In this document: one piece after another, positions 34,216 through 42,296 of the stretch
Position numbering within the stretch: position 1 is the first letter of the stretch
How the letters are laid out: each line of letters opens with the position of its first letter
NCBI GenBank assembly: GCA_902622245.1
Contig: CACNPC010000002.1
Span: 167,560-231,559 of the forward strand
DNA length: 64,000 nucleotides
Reading direction: 5' to 3'
Source of the DNA: an uncultured Pelagibacteraceae bacterium
GTDB taxonomy: Bacteria; Pseudomonadota; Alphaproteobacteria; Pelagibacterales; Pelagibacteraceae
Made by a program: the position numbers and the translations under genes
The notes under the pieces: generated by a model
What the model was told of the DNA's origin: nothing
Databases searched by the model: none
What the model saw: the letters and a program-made list of their open reading frames with translations, nothing else

Positions 34216-35157
34216 TTATAAAGGTAAGAAACTAGTGTCTACTGCTCCACCTGGAGTTCCCATTCCTTTTAAGAATGCATCTAAGTTTCCACTTTCCATA
34301 GATTTTTTAGTTTCTTCTGGAGTTAAGAATTTGAAACCACTTAAAGTGTCTTTCATATCAGCAATTTTCATTTCTGAAGCTTTTGACATAGAATTCATAT
34401 CACTTTTTCCATTTCTATATCTTTCATTTGCTTCATGAGTTACTTCAATAAAAGTTCTCAACATTCCAGGATTTTCCTTCATAAACTTGTCTGTTACAGA
34501 AGTAATATCTATTCCTAAAATACCTGCATCTCTTGCTTCTTGAACTGTTAAAAGTCTTGATCCTACAGCAACCGCAGCTTTGATAGAATTACCACCAAAT
34601 AAACATGCCATCACTACATCTCCACTTACTAATGCAGCCGCACCTTCTTCTGGATCCATTTGAATAATATCCATTTTGCTTCTGTCAGCTCCGACAACTT
34701 TCATACTTTCGTCGAAAACGTACTCAGCCATAGTACCTAACGGAACAGCAACTTTTTTACCTTCTAATTCAGTTGCATTTGCTTTTGTTATTCCTGATGC
34801 ATTAGATGTTACACAAGTTGTTCCACCCATTCCGTATTCCATTGCAATATCAACTAATTTGATAGGTGCATTTGATTTTACAGCATTAATAAATGGTACT
34901 AAACCTTGTGAGTAAGAAATATCAATATCTCCTGCTAACATTGCATCTGTCATTGCTCCACCATTTGTGAAGTTTGTCCATTTTACTGGAACTCCTAAAG
35001 CTTTAGCAAAATTCTTTTTTTGCATGTCCTCTAAATTTGGACTTGGCCACTCTAGAAAGTATGCAACTCTAACTTCGTTCGCAGCAGAGTTTGCTGCTGT
35101 GATTGTTAAGTTTAGAGCAAATAAACTTCCTAAAATGAAACTAACTATTTTTTTCAT
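34216..35157 (-). CDS. tauA: Taurine ABC importer periplasmic binding protein TauA
   Basis: A 313-residue periplasmic receptor of the SsuA/TauA (NMT1/THI5-like) group, with a signal peptide to about residue 24 (TAANSA). The mature start EVRVAYFLEWPSPNLEDMQKK resembles the family opening. The glycine-rich segment MEYGMGGTTCVTSNASG is the ligand-binding core. Adjacency to a taurine:pyruvate aminotransferase and alanine dehydrogenase (divergent, 170 bases away) supports taurine as ligand; a related sulfonate or amine is not excluded. Confidence 0.9.
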   Translation of the reverse strand: MKKIVSFILGSLFALNLTITAANSAANEVRVAYFLEWPSPNLEDMQKKNFAKALGVPVKWTNFTNGGAMTDAMLAGDIDISYSQGLVPFINAVKSNAPIKLVDIAMEYGMGGTTCVTSNASGITKANATELEGKKVAVPLGTMAEYVFDESMKVVGADRSKMDIIQMDPEEGAAALVSGDVVMACLFGGNSIKAAVAVGSRLLTVQEARDAGILGIDITSVTDKFMKENPGMLRTFIEVTHEANERYRNGKSDMNSMSKASEMKIADMKDTLSGFKFLTPEETKKSMESGNLDAFLKGMGTPGGAVDTSFLPL

Positions 35158-35330
35158 TTCATCTCCTGTTAATTAAATTTAATTATCGATATTTAAGTTT
35201 AAATTTTCTTTTAAGTAAATGATGAATAAATTACACAGGCTTCAAAAGTCATAAGTTACAACCTATAGTTGCGGTCATTTAACATAGCAAGTATGACTAA
35301 AATTTACTGGTTAATTTATATAATTAGTCT

Positions 35331-36692
35331 ATGAATCTAAACATAATTATGAGTTCAGAAAAACCTCAAATACCAAATTCTTTAAATGAACATTGGATGC
35401 CATTTACATCAAATAGAGATTTTAAAGAGTCTCCAAGATTAATTGTAGAAGCAAAAGGTGTTTATTTAAAAAATCATCAAGGTCAAACTCAGATAGATGC
35501 AAGCTCGGGATTATTTTGTAATCCTTTAGGTCACGGAAGAGAAGAAATAATTAATGCGATTACAAATCAATTAAAAAAATTAGATTATGCTCAACCATTT
35601 CAACAAGGTTTTGGTGGTTCATTTGAACTTGCAACAAAAATTTCAAAACATACTCCAGGAAATTTAAATAGAATTTTTTATACAATTTGTGGATCTACTG
35701 CTGTTGAGACTGCAATAAAAATTGCAGTTGCATATCATAAAGCAAGAGGTGAAGGACATAGATTTAGGTTTGTTGGAAGAGAAAGAGGCTATCATGGAAT
35801 GAATATCGGAGCTACTTCTGTTGGTGGAATGATTAACAATGTGAAAACATTTGCCAATGTTTTGATGCCAGGTGTTCTTCACATGAGACATACACATTTA
35901 CCAGAGCATAAATTTGTTTCAGGTCAACCTGAAACTGGCGCAGAGATGGCTGAAGATCTGGAGAGAATTTGTACAAATTTTGGATCAGAGAATATAGCAG
36001 CTTGTATTGTTGAGCCAATTGCTGGATCGACAGGAACTTTAGTTCCACCAAAAGGATATTTACAAAGACTAAGAGAAATTTGTGATAAGCATGGTATTTT
36101 ATTAATTTTTGATGAAGTTATTACTGGATGGGGAAGAACAGGTTCGCCTTTTGCATCTCAAGAATACGGAGTTACACCTGATATTATAACAATGGCTAAA
36201 GCTACAACAAATGGAATAAGTCCTTTAGGTGCAGTAGCGTGTAAAGAAGAAATTTACGATACGGTTATGGACGGAACTCCAAAAGGAACAATTGAACTGT
36301 TTCATGGTTATACTTACTCAGGAATTCCAGTGTCAGTAGCTGCAGGCTTAGCGGTACAAGATATTTTTGAAAAAGATGACATCTTTAATAGAGCAAAAAA
36401 TTTATCTCCATATTTCCAAGAAGGTTTAATGTCTTTAAAAGATATTGATGTTGTTGATAACATAAGAGGTTATGGAATGATGGGTGGTATTGATATTAAA
36501 ATGCATAAAAAACCTGGCGCAGCAGGATTTACATGTTTCAAACACTGCTATGATGCAGGAGTTAACTTTAAAGCGACTGGAGATTGTTTAATTATTGCTC
36601 CAATGTTTATCTGTGAAAAAAAACATATTGATGAAATAATCGAGAAACTAAGAACTGGTATAACCAACTATTCAAAAAGCAAAAAAAATTAA
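35331..36692 (+). CDS. tpa: Taurine:pyruvate aminotransferase (class III PLP enzyme)
   Basis: A 453-residue class III aminotransferase. The PLP motif DEVITGWGRTG (near residue 261) and the lysine in MAKATTNGISPLG (K near 287) are present. The substrate-side LNEHWMPFTSNRDF N terminus and the AYHKARGEG segment match the taurine-pyruvate/omega-amino-acid group. It moves the amino group of taurine to pyruvate, giving sulfoacetaldehyde and alanine. The start at 35331 could instead be the ATG at 35349. Its divergence from tauA and pairing with ald support the assignment; other omega-aminotransferase activities are possible. Confidence 0.88.
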   Translation: MNLNIIMSSEKPQIPNSLNEHWMPFTSNRDFKESPRLIVEAKGVYLKNHQGQTQIDASSGLFCNPLGHGREEIINAITNQLKKLDYAQPFQQGFGGSFELATKISKHTPGNLNRIFYTICGSTAVETAIKIAVAYHKARGEGHRFRFVGRERGYHGMNIGATSVGGMINNVKTFANVLMPGVLHMRHTHLPEHKFVSGQPETGAEMAEDLERICTNFGSENIAACIVEPIAGSTGTLVPPKGYLQRLREICDKHGILLIFDEVITGWGRTGSPFASQEYGVTPDIITMAKATTNGISPLGAVACKEEIYDTVMDGTPKGTIELFHGYTYSGIPVSVAAGLAVQDIFEKDDIFNRAKNLSPYFQEGLMSLKDIDVVDNIRGYGMMGGIDIKMHKKPGAAGFTCFKHCYDAGVNFKATGDCLIIAPMFICEKKHIDEIIEKLRTGITNYSKSKKN

Positions 36693-36701
36693 TTTAATTC
36701 T

Positions 36702-37820
36702 ATGAAAATAGGGGTTCCAAAAGAAATAAAGCCTCAGGAAAATAGAATTGGACTCACTCCCGAAAGTGTAAAGATATTGACTTCAAACGGCCACGAAGTT
36801 TTAATTGAAAACAATGGAGGGTTTGAAGCAGGATTTGAAAACGATCATTACGTATCAAGTGGAGCAAAAATAGTTAATACAGCTGAAGATATATTTAATG
36901 ACTCTGACATCATTGTTAAAGTTAAAGAGCCACAATCTAGCGAAGTAAAAATGATAAGAGAAAGTCAAGTTGTCTTTACGTATCTTCATCTTGCTGCTGC
37001 TAAGAAACTGACACAAGGTTTAATAGACAGCAAATCAATATGTATCGCTTATGAAACAGTTACAGATAATAATGGAAGACTTCCTTTGTTAGCACCAATG
37101 AGTGCAGTAGCTGGAAGAATGTCAGTACAAGCAGGTGCACATTGTTTAGAAAAAAATCAAAAAGGTCGTGGTCTTTTGTTAGGAGGAGCTCCTGGTGTAG
37201 AGCCTGGAAATGTAGTTATACTTGGAGGTGGAGTAGTAGGAGAAAATGCTGCTATAATTGCAACAGGCATGAAAGCTAAGGTTAATATTGTAGATAAATC
37301 TGAAAAAAGATTAAACGAACTTACCCAAATGTTTGGAGATAAAATAATTCCCAATTTAAGTGATAAAACTGATTTAGAAAAATTAATTTCTGAATGTGAC
37401 TTGTTAGTAGGTGGAGTTTTGATACCAGGTGCTGAGGCACCAAAATTAGTTACAAAGAATATGTTAAAAAAAATGAAAAGGGGATCAGTAATTGTAGATG
37501 TTGCAATTGATCAAGGAGGATGTGTTGAAACCAGCAAACCGACTACTTTTGCAGAACCAACTTTTATAATAGATGATATAATTCATTATTGCGTTGCAAA
37601 CATGCCTGGTGGTGTTCCTAGAACATCAACAATTGCTTTAAATAAAGCAACACTTCCTTTTTTATCTAAATTAGCAAAAGATGGTTACTTAAAAGCTTTA
37701 AATGATGATCAAAATTTTCAAGCAGGATTAAATGTATTTAAAGGAGGCGTTACTCATAAAGCTGTAGCAGATGTATTTGGCCACGATTATTTACCAGCTC
37801 ACAAAGCTTTGCTTAACTAA
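36702..37820 (+). CDS. ald: Alanine dehydrogenase
   Basis: A 372-residue NAD-dependent enzyme that deaminates L-alanine to pyruvate and ammonium. It has the N-terminal MKIGVPKEIKPQENRIGLTPESV substrate-binding segment (lysine in KEIKPQE, family-conserved), the VTYLHLAA-type strand near residue 90 and the nucleotide motif VILGGGVVGENAA. It follows tpa by about nine bases, so it regenerates pyruvate for the aminotransferase; this gives net release of the taurine nitrogen as ammonium. The length matches the family. Confidence 0.95.
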   Translation: MKIGVPKEIKPQENRIGLTPESVKILTSNGHEVLIENNGGFEAGFENDHYVSSGAKIVNTAEDIFNDSDIIVKVKEPQSSEVKMIRESQVVFTYLHLAAAKKLTQGLIDSKSICIAYETVTDNNGRLPLLAPMSAVAGRMSVQAGAHCLEKNQKGRGLLLGGAPGVEPGNVVILGGGVVGENAAIIATGMKAKVNIVDKSEKRLNELTQMFGDKIIPNLSDKTDLEKLISECDLLVGGVLIPGAEAPKLVTKNMLKKMKRGSVIVDVAIDQGGCVETSKPTTFAEPTFIIDDIIHYCVANMPGGVPRTSTIALNKATLPFLSKLAKDGYLKALNDDQNFQAGLNVFKGGVTHKAVADVFGHDYLPAHKALLN

Positions 37821-37850
37821 AATCCCTATTTTCTCTTACTTTTTCGTAAA

Positions 37851-37878
37851 TTGACAAAAAAAAAATTAATTCTATATA
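37851..37878 (+). promoter_or_regulatory. Sigma-70-like promoter with no plus-strand gene behind it
   Basis: A consensus TTGACA -35 (37851-37856) is followed after 16 bases by TATATA (37873-37878). The next plus-strand gene does not start until 38890. An untranslated RNA that includes the hairpin at 37947 is a possible product. In AT-rich DNA single matches to promoters are common, so this is provisional. Confidence 0.35.
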
Positions 37879-37946
37879 GCAGTTATAATTTAAAAAATTA
37901 TTCCTGAATTTAACATTCATTTATTTCTCTCTTTTTTGTTGAATTC

Positions 37947-37966
37947 ACCTCCTCGAAAGGGGAGGT
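37947..37966 (+). other. GAAA-tetraloop hairpin in the ald-trx intergenic region
   Basis: ACCTCCTC/GGGGAGGT form an 8-bp stem (one G-T pair) closed by GAAA when read on the plus strand. On the minus strand it lies 10 bases after the thioredoxin-like gene stop and has no following U-run, so it is not a clear terminator for either neighbour. It may be part of an RNA made from the promoter at 37851, or an mRNA 3' stabiliser. Confidence 0.5.
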
Positions 37967-37975
37967 AAAAAGGAA

Positions 37976-38350
37976 TTATATACCTTTATTTATAAGATTG
38001 TATATTTGATCTTTGTCAGTTAAACCAATTTCTCTTGCTACTTCTTTTTCACCTTTAAAAACTACTATTGTGGTCCAATAATTAACAGCTAAAGCTTTAG
38101 CAATATCTTCATGTTCTGTTTGCTCATAAAATAAAAACTCAACATCTTTAAAGTCTTTCATTGCTTGATCGAAAACTTTTGTTTGTGCTGCACATGTTGA
38201 ACAATATTCGTTCCAAGAATTAATAACAATTGTTTTACCAGATTTTTGAATTTCTAATAATTTTTTCAGATCAAAATTTGTAGTTTTTTCAAAACCAAAT
38301 GAGATATTTGGTATTAAGAATAAAATTAGAAAGATAAAATATTTTTTCAT
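37976..38350 (-). CDS. Periplasmic thioredoxin-like protein
   Basis: A 124-residue protein with a signal peptide (residues 1-19, ending SFGFE) and a thioredoxin-fold region around the redox motif NEYCSTCAAQTK (CxxC, C51-C54 approximately). The usual WCGPC tryptophan and proline are replaced. Similar short proteins act in the periplasm as disulfide reductases, for instance in cytochrome maturation or metal handling. It is followed upstream on the same strand by cytochrome b561 (gap 13 bases), so the two probably work together on periplasmic redox chemistry. Confidence 0.75.
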   Translation of the reverse strand: MKKYFIFLILFLIPNISFGFEKTTNFDLKKLLEIQKSGKTIVINSWNEYCSTCAAQTKVFDQAMKDFKDVEFLFYEQTEHEDIAKALAVNYWTTIVVFKGEKEVAREIGLTDKDQIYNLINKGI

Positions 38351-38363
38351 GAGCTTTATTTAA

Positions 38364-38891
38364 TTATCTGGTCATTCTTTTCAAGATGTTTTCTTTCAAA
38401 AATATTTGATGAAACAAAACTGCTAAAATATGTAATGAGATTAAAACTATTAATGTATAATTTGAAATAACATGAACATTGTAAAATTGATCTGCTAAAT
38501 CAAAGTTATCTTCAATCCTTAATTTAAAAATAAAAAAATTTAGTTTTTCACCATTAAATAGCTTTTTTAAAATTCCTGATGTTGTTATTGTTAAAAGTGC
38601 GACATAAAGAGCGAAATGATTCAATTTCGCAATCAAGTTTTGTCCAAAGAATGCCTCAGGCATTAGTTTTGGGGACTTGCTAAAAAATTTATAAATTAAC
38701 CTAAATAAGGTTATGTAAAATATGGATATTCCTACAATTACATGTACATTTTCAATAGTTATTCTTAAATCCGAAAAATCTAATCTGACCAAAATAAACC
38801 CCATTGGTATCTGAGCAATTAGAAGGAGCAAAGTGAACCAATGGAAAAATTTAGCTAACCAACTATATTGTAATGTTATACTGTCAGACAT
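38364..38891 (-). CDS. Cytochrome b561
   Basis: A 175-residue membrane protein of the bacterial b561 (CybB) family with four membrane helices and haem-ligand histidines: LAKFFHWFTLLLL in helix 1, VHVIVGIS in helix 2, VHVISNYTLIVLISLHILAVLFH in helix 4. It shuttles electrons between quinol and periplasmic redox partners. The start codon at 38889-38891 overlaps the opposite-strand ATG of the cytochrome c' gene by two bases. Confidence 0.88.
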   Translation of the reverse strand: MSDSITLQYSWLAKFFHWFTLLLLIAQIPMGFILVRLDFSDLRITIENVHVIVGISIFYITLFRLIYKFFSKSPKLMPEAFFGQNLIAKLNHFALYVALLTITTSGILKKLFNGEKLNFFIFKLRIEDNFDLADQFYNVHVISNYTLIVLISLHILAVLFHQIFLKENILKRMTR

Positions 38892-39354
38892 GAGTTATTT
38901 TATAAAAATAAATAATATTTTCAAAATAATGTTTATTGTAGCACTTTCTTTTTCATTTAATTCTAATGTTTTATCAGAAGAAAGCGCAAAAGACATTATA
39001 AAGAAAAGAAAGTATTTATTCAGTCAAAATTATAAACTAGCAAAAAGAATTAGTATTTTACTTAACGAAGTTGAAATTGAGGACTCAAAAAAACTGATGA
39101 TTAGAATGAGTGATAATTATTTAGAATTACTAAATTTATTTCCAGAAAATACAAAAGAGGGACACGGAACAGAGGCTTTACCAATTATTTGGGAAGAAAA
39201 AGATGAATTTAATGCTCTAATGAAAAAATCATCTGATCAAATGATAAAGCTAGCTTCAATTATCGAAGACCAAGATGATTTTAGAGCAGCTTTGAAACAA
39301 TATATGTGGTCGAGCTGTAAAGCTTGTCATAGCAGATATAGGGCTCCACACTAA
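38890..39354 (+). CDS. Cytochrome c'-like protein (class II)
   Basis: A 154-residue protein with a signal segment (residues about 1-28, ending SNVLSEE) and a C-terminal haem motif CKACH near residue 146, the position typical of class II cytochromes c' and c-556. The rest is predicted four-helix bundle (KYLFSQNYKLAKRISILLNE...). Such cytochromes bind small gases or shuttle electrons. The true start is the ATG at 38890, not further upstream inside the divergent b561 gene. It overlaps the next cytochrome by one base. Confidence 0.82.
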   Translation: MSYFIKINNIFKIMFIVALSFSFNSNVLSEESAKDIIKKRKYLFSQNYKLAKRISILLNEVEIEDSKKLMIRMSDNYLELLNLFPENTKEGHGTEALPIIWEEKDEFNALMKKSSDQMIKLASIIEDQDDFRAALKQYMWSSCKACHSRYRAPH

Positions 39355-39782
39355 TGAAAAAGTATTTTTTTATTTTTATTGTTTTATTTTATGCAGATAC
39401 TGCTTTCTCTCATTCGCACTACCCCATAACTAGAGATTCATTAGAAGCAATTAAAAATGGCAAGATATTATACAATCAATATTGTGTTTCTTGTCACCAA
39501 GCAAATTTAGCTGGAGCTACAAATTGGCAAGGTTTAGATGAAGATGGGCATAGAAAAGCACCGCCTTTAAATGGAACTGGTCATACTTGGCATCATACAG
39601 ATGAGTTACTACATAGAATGATAAAGTATGGATTTGCTAAATTGATAAAAAATTATGAAGGCAAGATGATGGGTTTTGGTGATAAAATAAGTGATGAAGG
39701 TATTGATAACATTCTTTCGTACATTAAATCTTATTGGAAAGATGATATTTATGAATATCATTTAGAAATGAGCAAACAATGA
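39354..39782 (+). CDS. Class I c-type cytochrome
   Basis: A 142-residue cytochrome with a signal peptide (residues 1-19) and haem motif YCVSCHQANLAG (CxxCH) in the N-terminal part, followed by HTWHHTDELLHRMI. A methionine ligand lies in the GKMMGFGDKISDE segment. It belongs with soluble periplasmic single-haem cytochromes that carry electrons. It follows the class II cytochrome directly and overlaps the DUF4396 gene by four bases (ATGA). Confidence 0.88.
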   Translation: MKKYFFIFIVLFYADTAFSHSHYPITRDSLEAIKNGKILYNQYCVSCHQANLAGATNWQGLDEDGHRKAPPLNGTGHTWHHTDELLHRMIKYGFAKLIKNYEGKMMGFGDKISDEGIDNILSYIKSYWKDDIYEYHLEMSKQ

Positions 39783-40222
39783 GTTCAGAAGCAATTAATT
39801 TTAATTGGTCATGCAAACATACTTGGAAAAGAAGCGCAAAAAATACCGCTTGGTGTTTACTAGGCTGTGCAATTGGTGACTTTGGAACTATATTGTATTT
39901 TCAGATAACAGGAATTCCCTGGCCTGTTTTAGCCATCATGACATTAGCAATTATAAATGGTTTGATTACAAGTATTATTTTAGAAACTATAATTTTACTA
40001 AGACAAAAACTTGATTTTTCCAAAGCATTAAAGACTGCACTTGGTATGAGCTTTATATCAATGGTCAGTATGGAAATAGCCATGAACCTCACAGATTTAA
40101 TTTTAACAGGTGGAGCTATTTTAAATTGGTGGGTAGTACCAATAATGCTTTTAGTTGGATTTTTAACTCCATGGCCTTACAATTACTGGAGATTAAAAAA
40201 ATATAATATTGCTTGTCACTAA
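39779..40222 (+). CDS. DUF4396 membrane protein
   Basis: A 147-residue protein with about four membrane helices and the DUF4396 features: CKHTWKRSAKNTAWCLLGCAIGDFGTI at the start and MEIAMNLTDLILTGG in the third quarter. Family function is not established. Histidine and cysteine residues near the start and end (CKHTW, IACH) might bind metal. Translation is coupled to the cytochrome c gene by a four-base overlap. Confidence 0.85.
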   Translation: MSSEAINFNWSCKHTWKRSAKNTAWCLLGCAIGDFGTILYFQITGIPWPVLAIMTLAIINGLITSIILETIILLRQKLDFSKALKTALGMSFISMVSMEIAMNLTDLILTGGAILNWWVVPIMLLVGFLTPWPYNYWRLKKYNIACH

Positions 40223-40255
40223 AAACATCTTTATATCAAATTAAGACCTCAGATA

Positions 40256-41191
40256 ATGACTAAAGATTTAATAACAATTGATGGCCTTTCAAAGGTATAC
40301 GACAATGGATTTAACGCTTTAAAAACTGTTAATCTAAATATAAAGCAAGGAGAAATTATTGCTATGCTTGGACCAAATGGAGCTGGCAAAACTACACTGA
40401 TAAGTATTGTATGTGGTATAGTTAAACCAACTTCTGGAGTAATTACAGTAGATGGTTTTGATATTATAAAAGATTATAGAGAAACAAGATCAAGAATAGG
40501 ACTGGTCCCCCAAGAAATTTCACTAGAACAATTTGAAACGGTTTTTAACAATGTTTCATATTCAAGAGGCTTATATGGAAAAAAGCCAAACCCCCAACAT
40601 ATAGAAAAAGTTCTAAAAGATTTTAGTTTATGGGATAAAAAAGATTTAAGGTTAAATCAGCTTTCAGGAGGAATGAAAAGACGTGTAATGATAGCAAAAG
40701 CATTATCTCATGAACCTTCGATATTATTTCTTGATGAACCAACGGCAGGCGTAGATGTAGAATTGAGAAAAGATATGTGGAAAGTTGTAGAGGGATTAAG
40801 AAAAACTGGAGTAACCATAATTTTAACAACACACTATATTGAAGAAGCAGAGGCAATCGCAGACCGAGTTGCTGTAATTAATCAAGGAGAAATTATTGTT
40901 GTTGATAATAAAATAGATTTATTAAAAAAAATGGGTCATAAAAAATTAACTATTGAGTTGCAGGATAAAGTCGAAAAAATTCCTTCAGAACTTGATGAAT
41001 ATAATCTATCAATCTCTAATGATAATTATTCATTAATTTACAACTATAACTTACATGCTGAAAGAACAGGCATTACAAAGATGCTTCAAGATTTAAAAAA
41101 TGCAGGTTTGAGGATGAGAGATTTAAAAACAGAGCAAAATAATCTTGAAAAGATTTTTGTGACATTGGTAAAGGAAAATAATGAGGATTAA
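40256..41191 (+). CDS. ABC exporter ATPase, YadG type
   Basis: A 311-residue ATPase with Walker A GPNGAGKTT, signature LNQLSGGMKRRVMIAKAL and Walker B ILFLDEPTAGVD. The C-terminal part after residue 225 is typical of exporter ATPases of the YadG/NodI type. It pairs with the ABC-2 permease downstream (11-base overlap). The substrate is unknown; NodI/YadG systems export polysaccharides, lipids or drugs. Confidence 0.9.
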   Translation: MTKDLITIDGLSKVYDNGFNALKTVNLNIKQGEIIAMLGPNGAGKTTLISIVCGIVKPTSGVITVDGFDIIKDYRETRSRIGLVPQEISLEQFETVFNNVSYSRGLYGKKPNPQHIEKVLKDFSLWDKKDLRLNQLSGGMKRRVMIAKALSHEPSILFLDEPTAGVDVELRKDMWKVVEGLRKTGVTIILTTHYIEEAEAIADRVAVINQGEIIVVDNKIDLLKKMGHKKLTIELQDKVEKIPSELDEYNLSISNDNYSLIYNYNLHAERTGITKMLQDLKNAGLRMRDLKTEQNNLEKIFVTLVKENNED

Positions 41192-41948
41192 TTTTTACGC
41201 ATTAAGAGCAATTTATTTTCATGAAATGGATCGATTTAGAAGAACATTAATACAATCTCTTCTTTCTCCAGTTTTATCTACTTCATTATACTTTATAGTA
41301 TTTGGCTCAGTCATTGGGGATTATGTACAAAAAATTGATGGCATTAGTTATGGCTCTTACATAGTTCCAGGATTATTGATGTTAACATTATTAACGCAAT
41401 CTATCAGTAACACTTCTTTTGGAATTTTTTTTCCTAAATTTAATGGAACAATTTATGAAATTTTAGCAGCTCCAATTTCTACTGTAGAAATTGTAATCGC
41501 TTATGTTGGTGCAGGTGCAACTAAAACCTTAATTGTTGCTGCAGTAATTTTCTGCACTTCACTTTTCTTTGCAGAAGTAAATGTAAAGTTTCCTTTACTA
41601 ATGATTTTCTTATTAATTCTAGTTGCTTTTACTTTTGCTTTGTTTGGGTTTTTAATTGGACTTCTTAGTAAAAATTTCGAGCAAATGTCTATAATACCAA
41701 CAATTGTCATAACACCAATGGTATTCCTAGGTGGAAGTTTGTATTCGCTAGATATGCTCCCAAGTTTCTGGCAAACAGTCACTTATTTTAATCCTGTTGT
41801 ATATTTAATTAATGGGCTGAGGTTTGCATTTTATGGAGTTTCTGATTTTGATATTTGGATAAGTATTTCAACAATGTTTATATTTTTAATTGTATGTGTA
41901 ACTCTTGTCTCAATTATACTTAAAAAAGATTGTCATATAAAAAATTAA
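41181..41948 (+). CDS. ABC-2 type exporter permease, YadH type
   Basis: A 255-residue membrane protein with six hydrophobic segments and the ABC-2 motif near residues 150-190 (FGFLIGLLSKNFEQMSIIPTIVITPMVFLGGSLYSLDMLP). It is the partner of the upstream ATPase gene. It is followed at once by a small membrane protein gene with a TTG start. Confidence 0.9.
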   Translation: MRINFYALRAIYFHEMDRFRRTLIQSLLSPVLSTSLYFIVFGSVIGDYVQKIDGISYGSYIVPGLLMLTLLTQSISNTSFGIFFPKFNGTIYEILAAPISTVEIVIAYVGAGATKTLIVAAVIFCTSLFFAEVNVKFPLLMIFLLILVAFTFALFGFLIGLLSKNFEQMSIIPTIVITPMVFLGGSLYSLDMLPSFWQTVTYFNPVVYLINGLRFAFYGVSDFDIWISISTMFIFLIVCVTLVSIILKKDCHIKN

Positions 41949-41949
41949 T

Positions 41950-42117
41950 TTGACTGTTGACCAGATAATTCCTGCAATATTTTTAATATTAGTCTTAATA
42001 TTAGTTCTACCTAATTTTCTAAGATCAAACTCAAATATTAAACAATTGATATCTAATTTTTCAATTTGGATAATAATTATACTTGTTATATTTGGATTGA
42101 TGTATTTTTTGATGTAA
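41950..42117 (+). CDS. Small membrane protein, 55 residues
   Basis: A 55-residue frame from TTG 41950 to TAA 42117, starting one base after the exporter permease stop. It encodes two hydrophobic helices: about residues 6-22 (PAIFLILVLILVLP) and about 40-54 (IWIIIILVIFGLMYF), joined by a short polar loop (RSNSNIKQLIS). I recognise no family. The TTG start and tight position suggest translational coupling. A similar-size membrane protein follows. Confidence 0.55.
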   Translation: MTVDQIIPAIFLILVLILVLPNFLRSNSNIKQLISNFSIWIIIILVIFGLMYFLM

Positions 42118-42125
42118 ATAGATTT

Positions 42126-42290
42126 ATGATTAAATTTATTCTTCCAGCAGTACTATTAATTTTAATTATTATTTTCTGGGAAAAAATTAATGAATTTTTA
42201 TTAAGCAAATTTAAAATTAAACTCAATTACATAGCCGTTATCATATTAGTTTTAATATTAGTGGTTTTATCTTTATTACTATATTTCTAA
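42126..42290 (+). CDS. Small membrane protein, 54 residues
   Basis: A 54-residue frame from the ATG at 42126, with two helices: about residues 4-18 (FILPAVLLILIIIFW) and 35-53 (IAVIILVLILVVLSLLLYF), and a polar KINEFLLSKFKIK middle. The longer start would overlap the 55-residue gene in another frame. The pair resembles a two-part membrane protein: two helices each, same order, adjacent. Function unknown. Confidence 0.6.
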   Translation: MIKFILPAVLLILIIIFWEKINEFLLSKFKIKLNYIAVIILVLILVVLSLLLYF

Positions 42291-42296
42291 TTTATA

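Noticed and set aside
35259..35271. CAAC/GTTG dyad in the tauA-tpa gap as a regulator site
   Set aside because: The arms are only four bases long and such dyads occur often by chance, so I do not list it as a feature.
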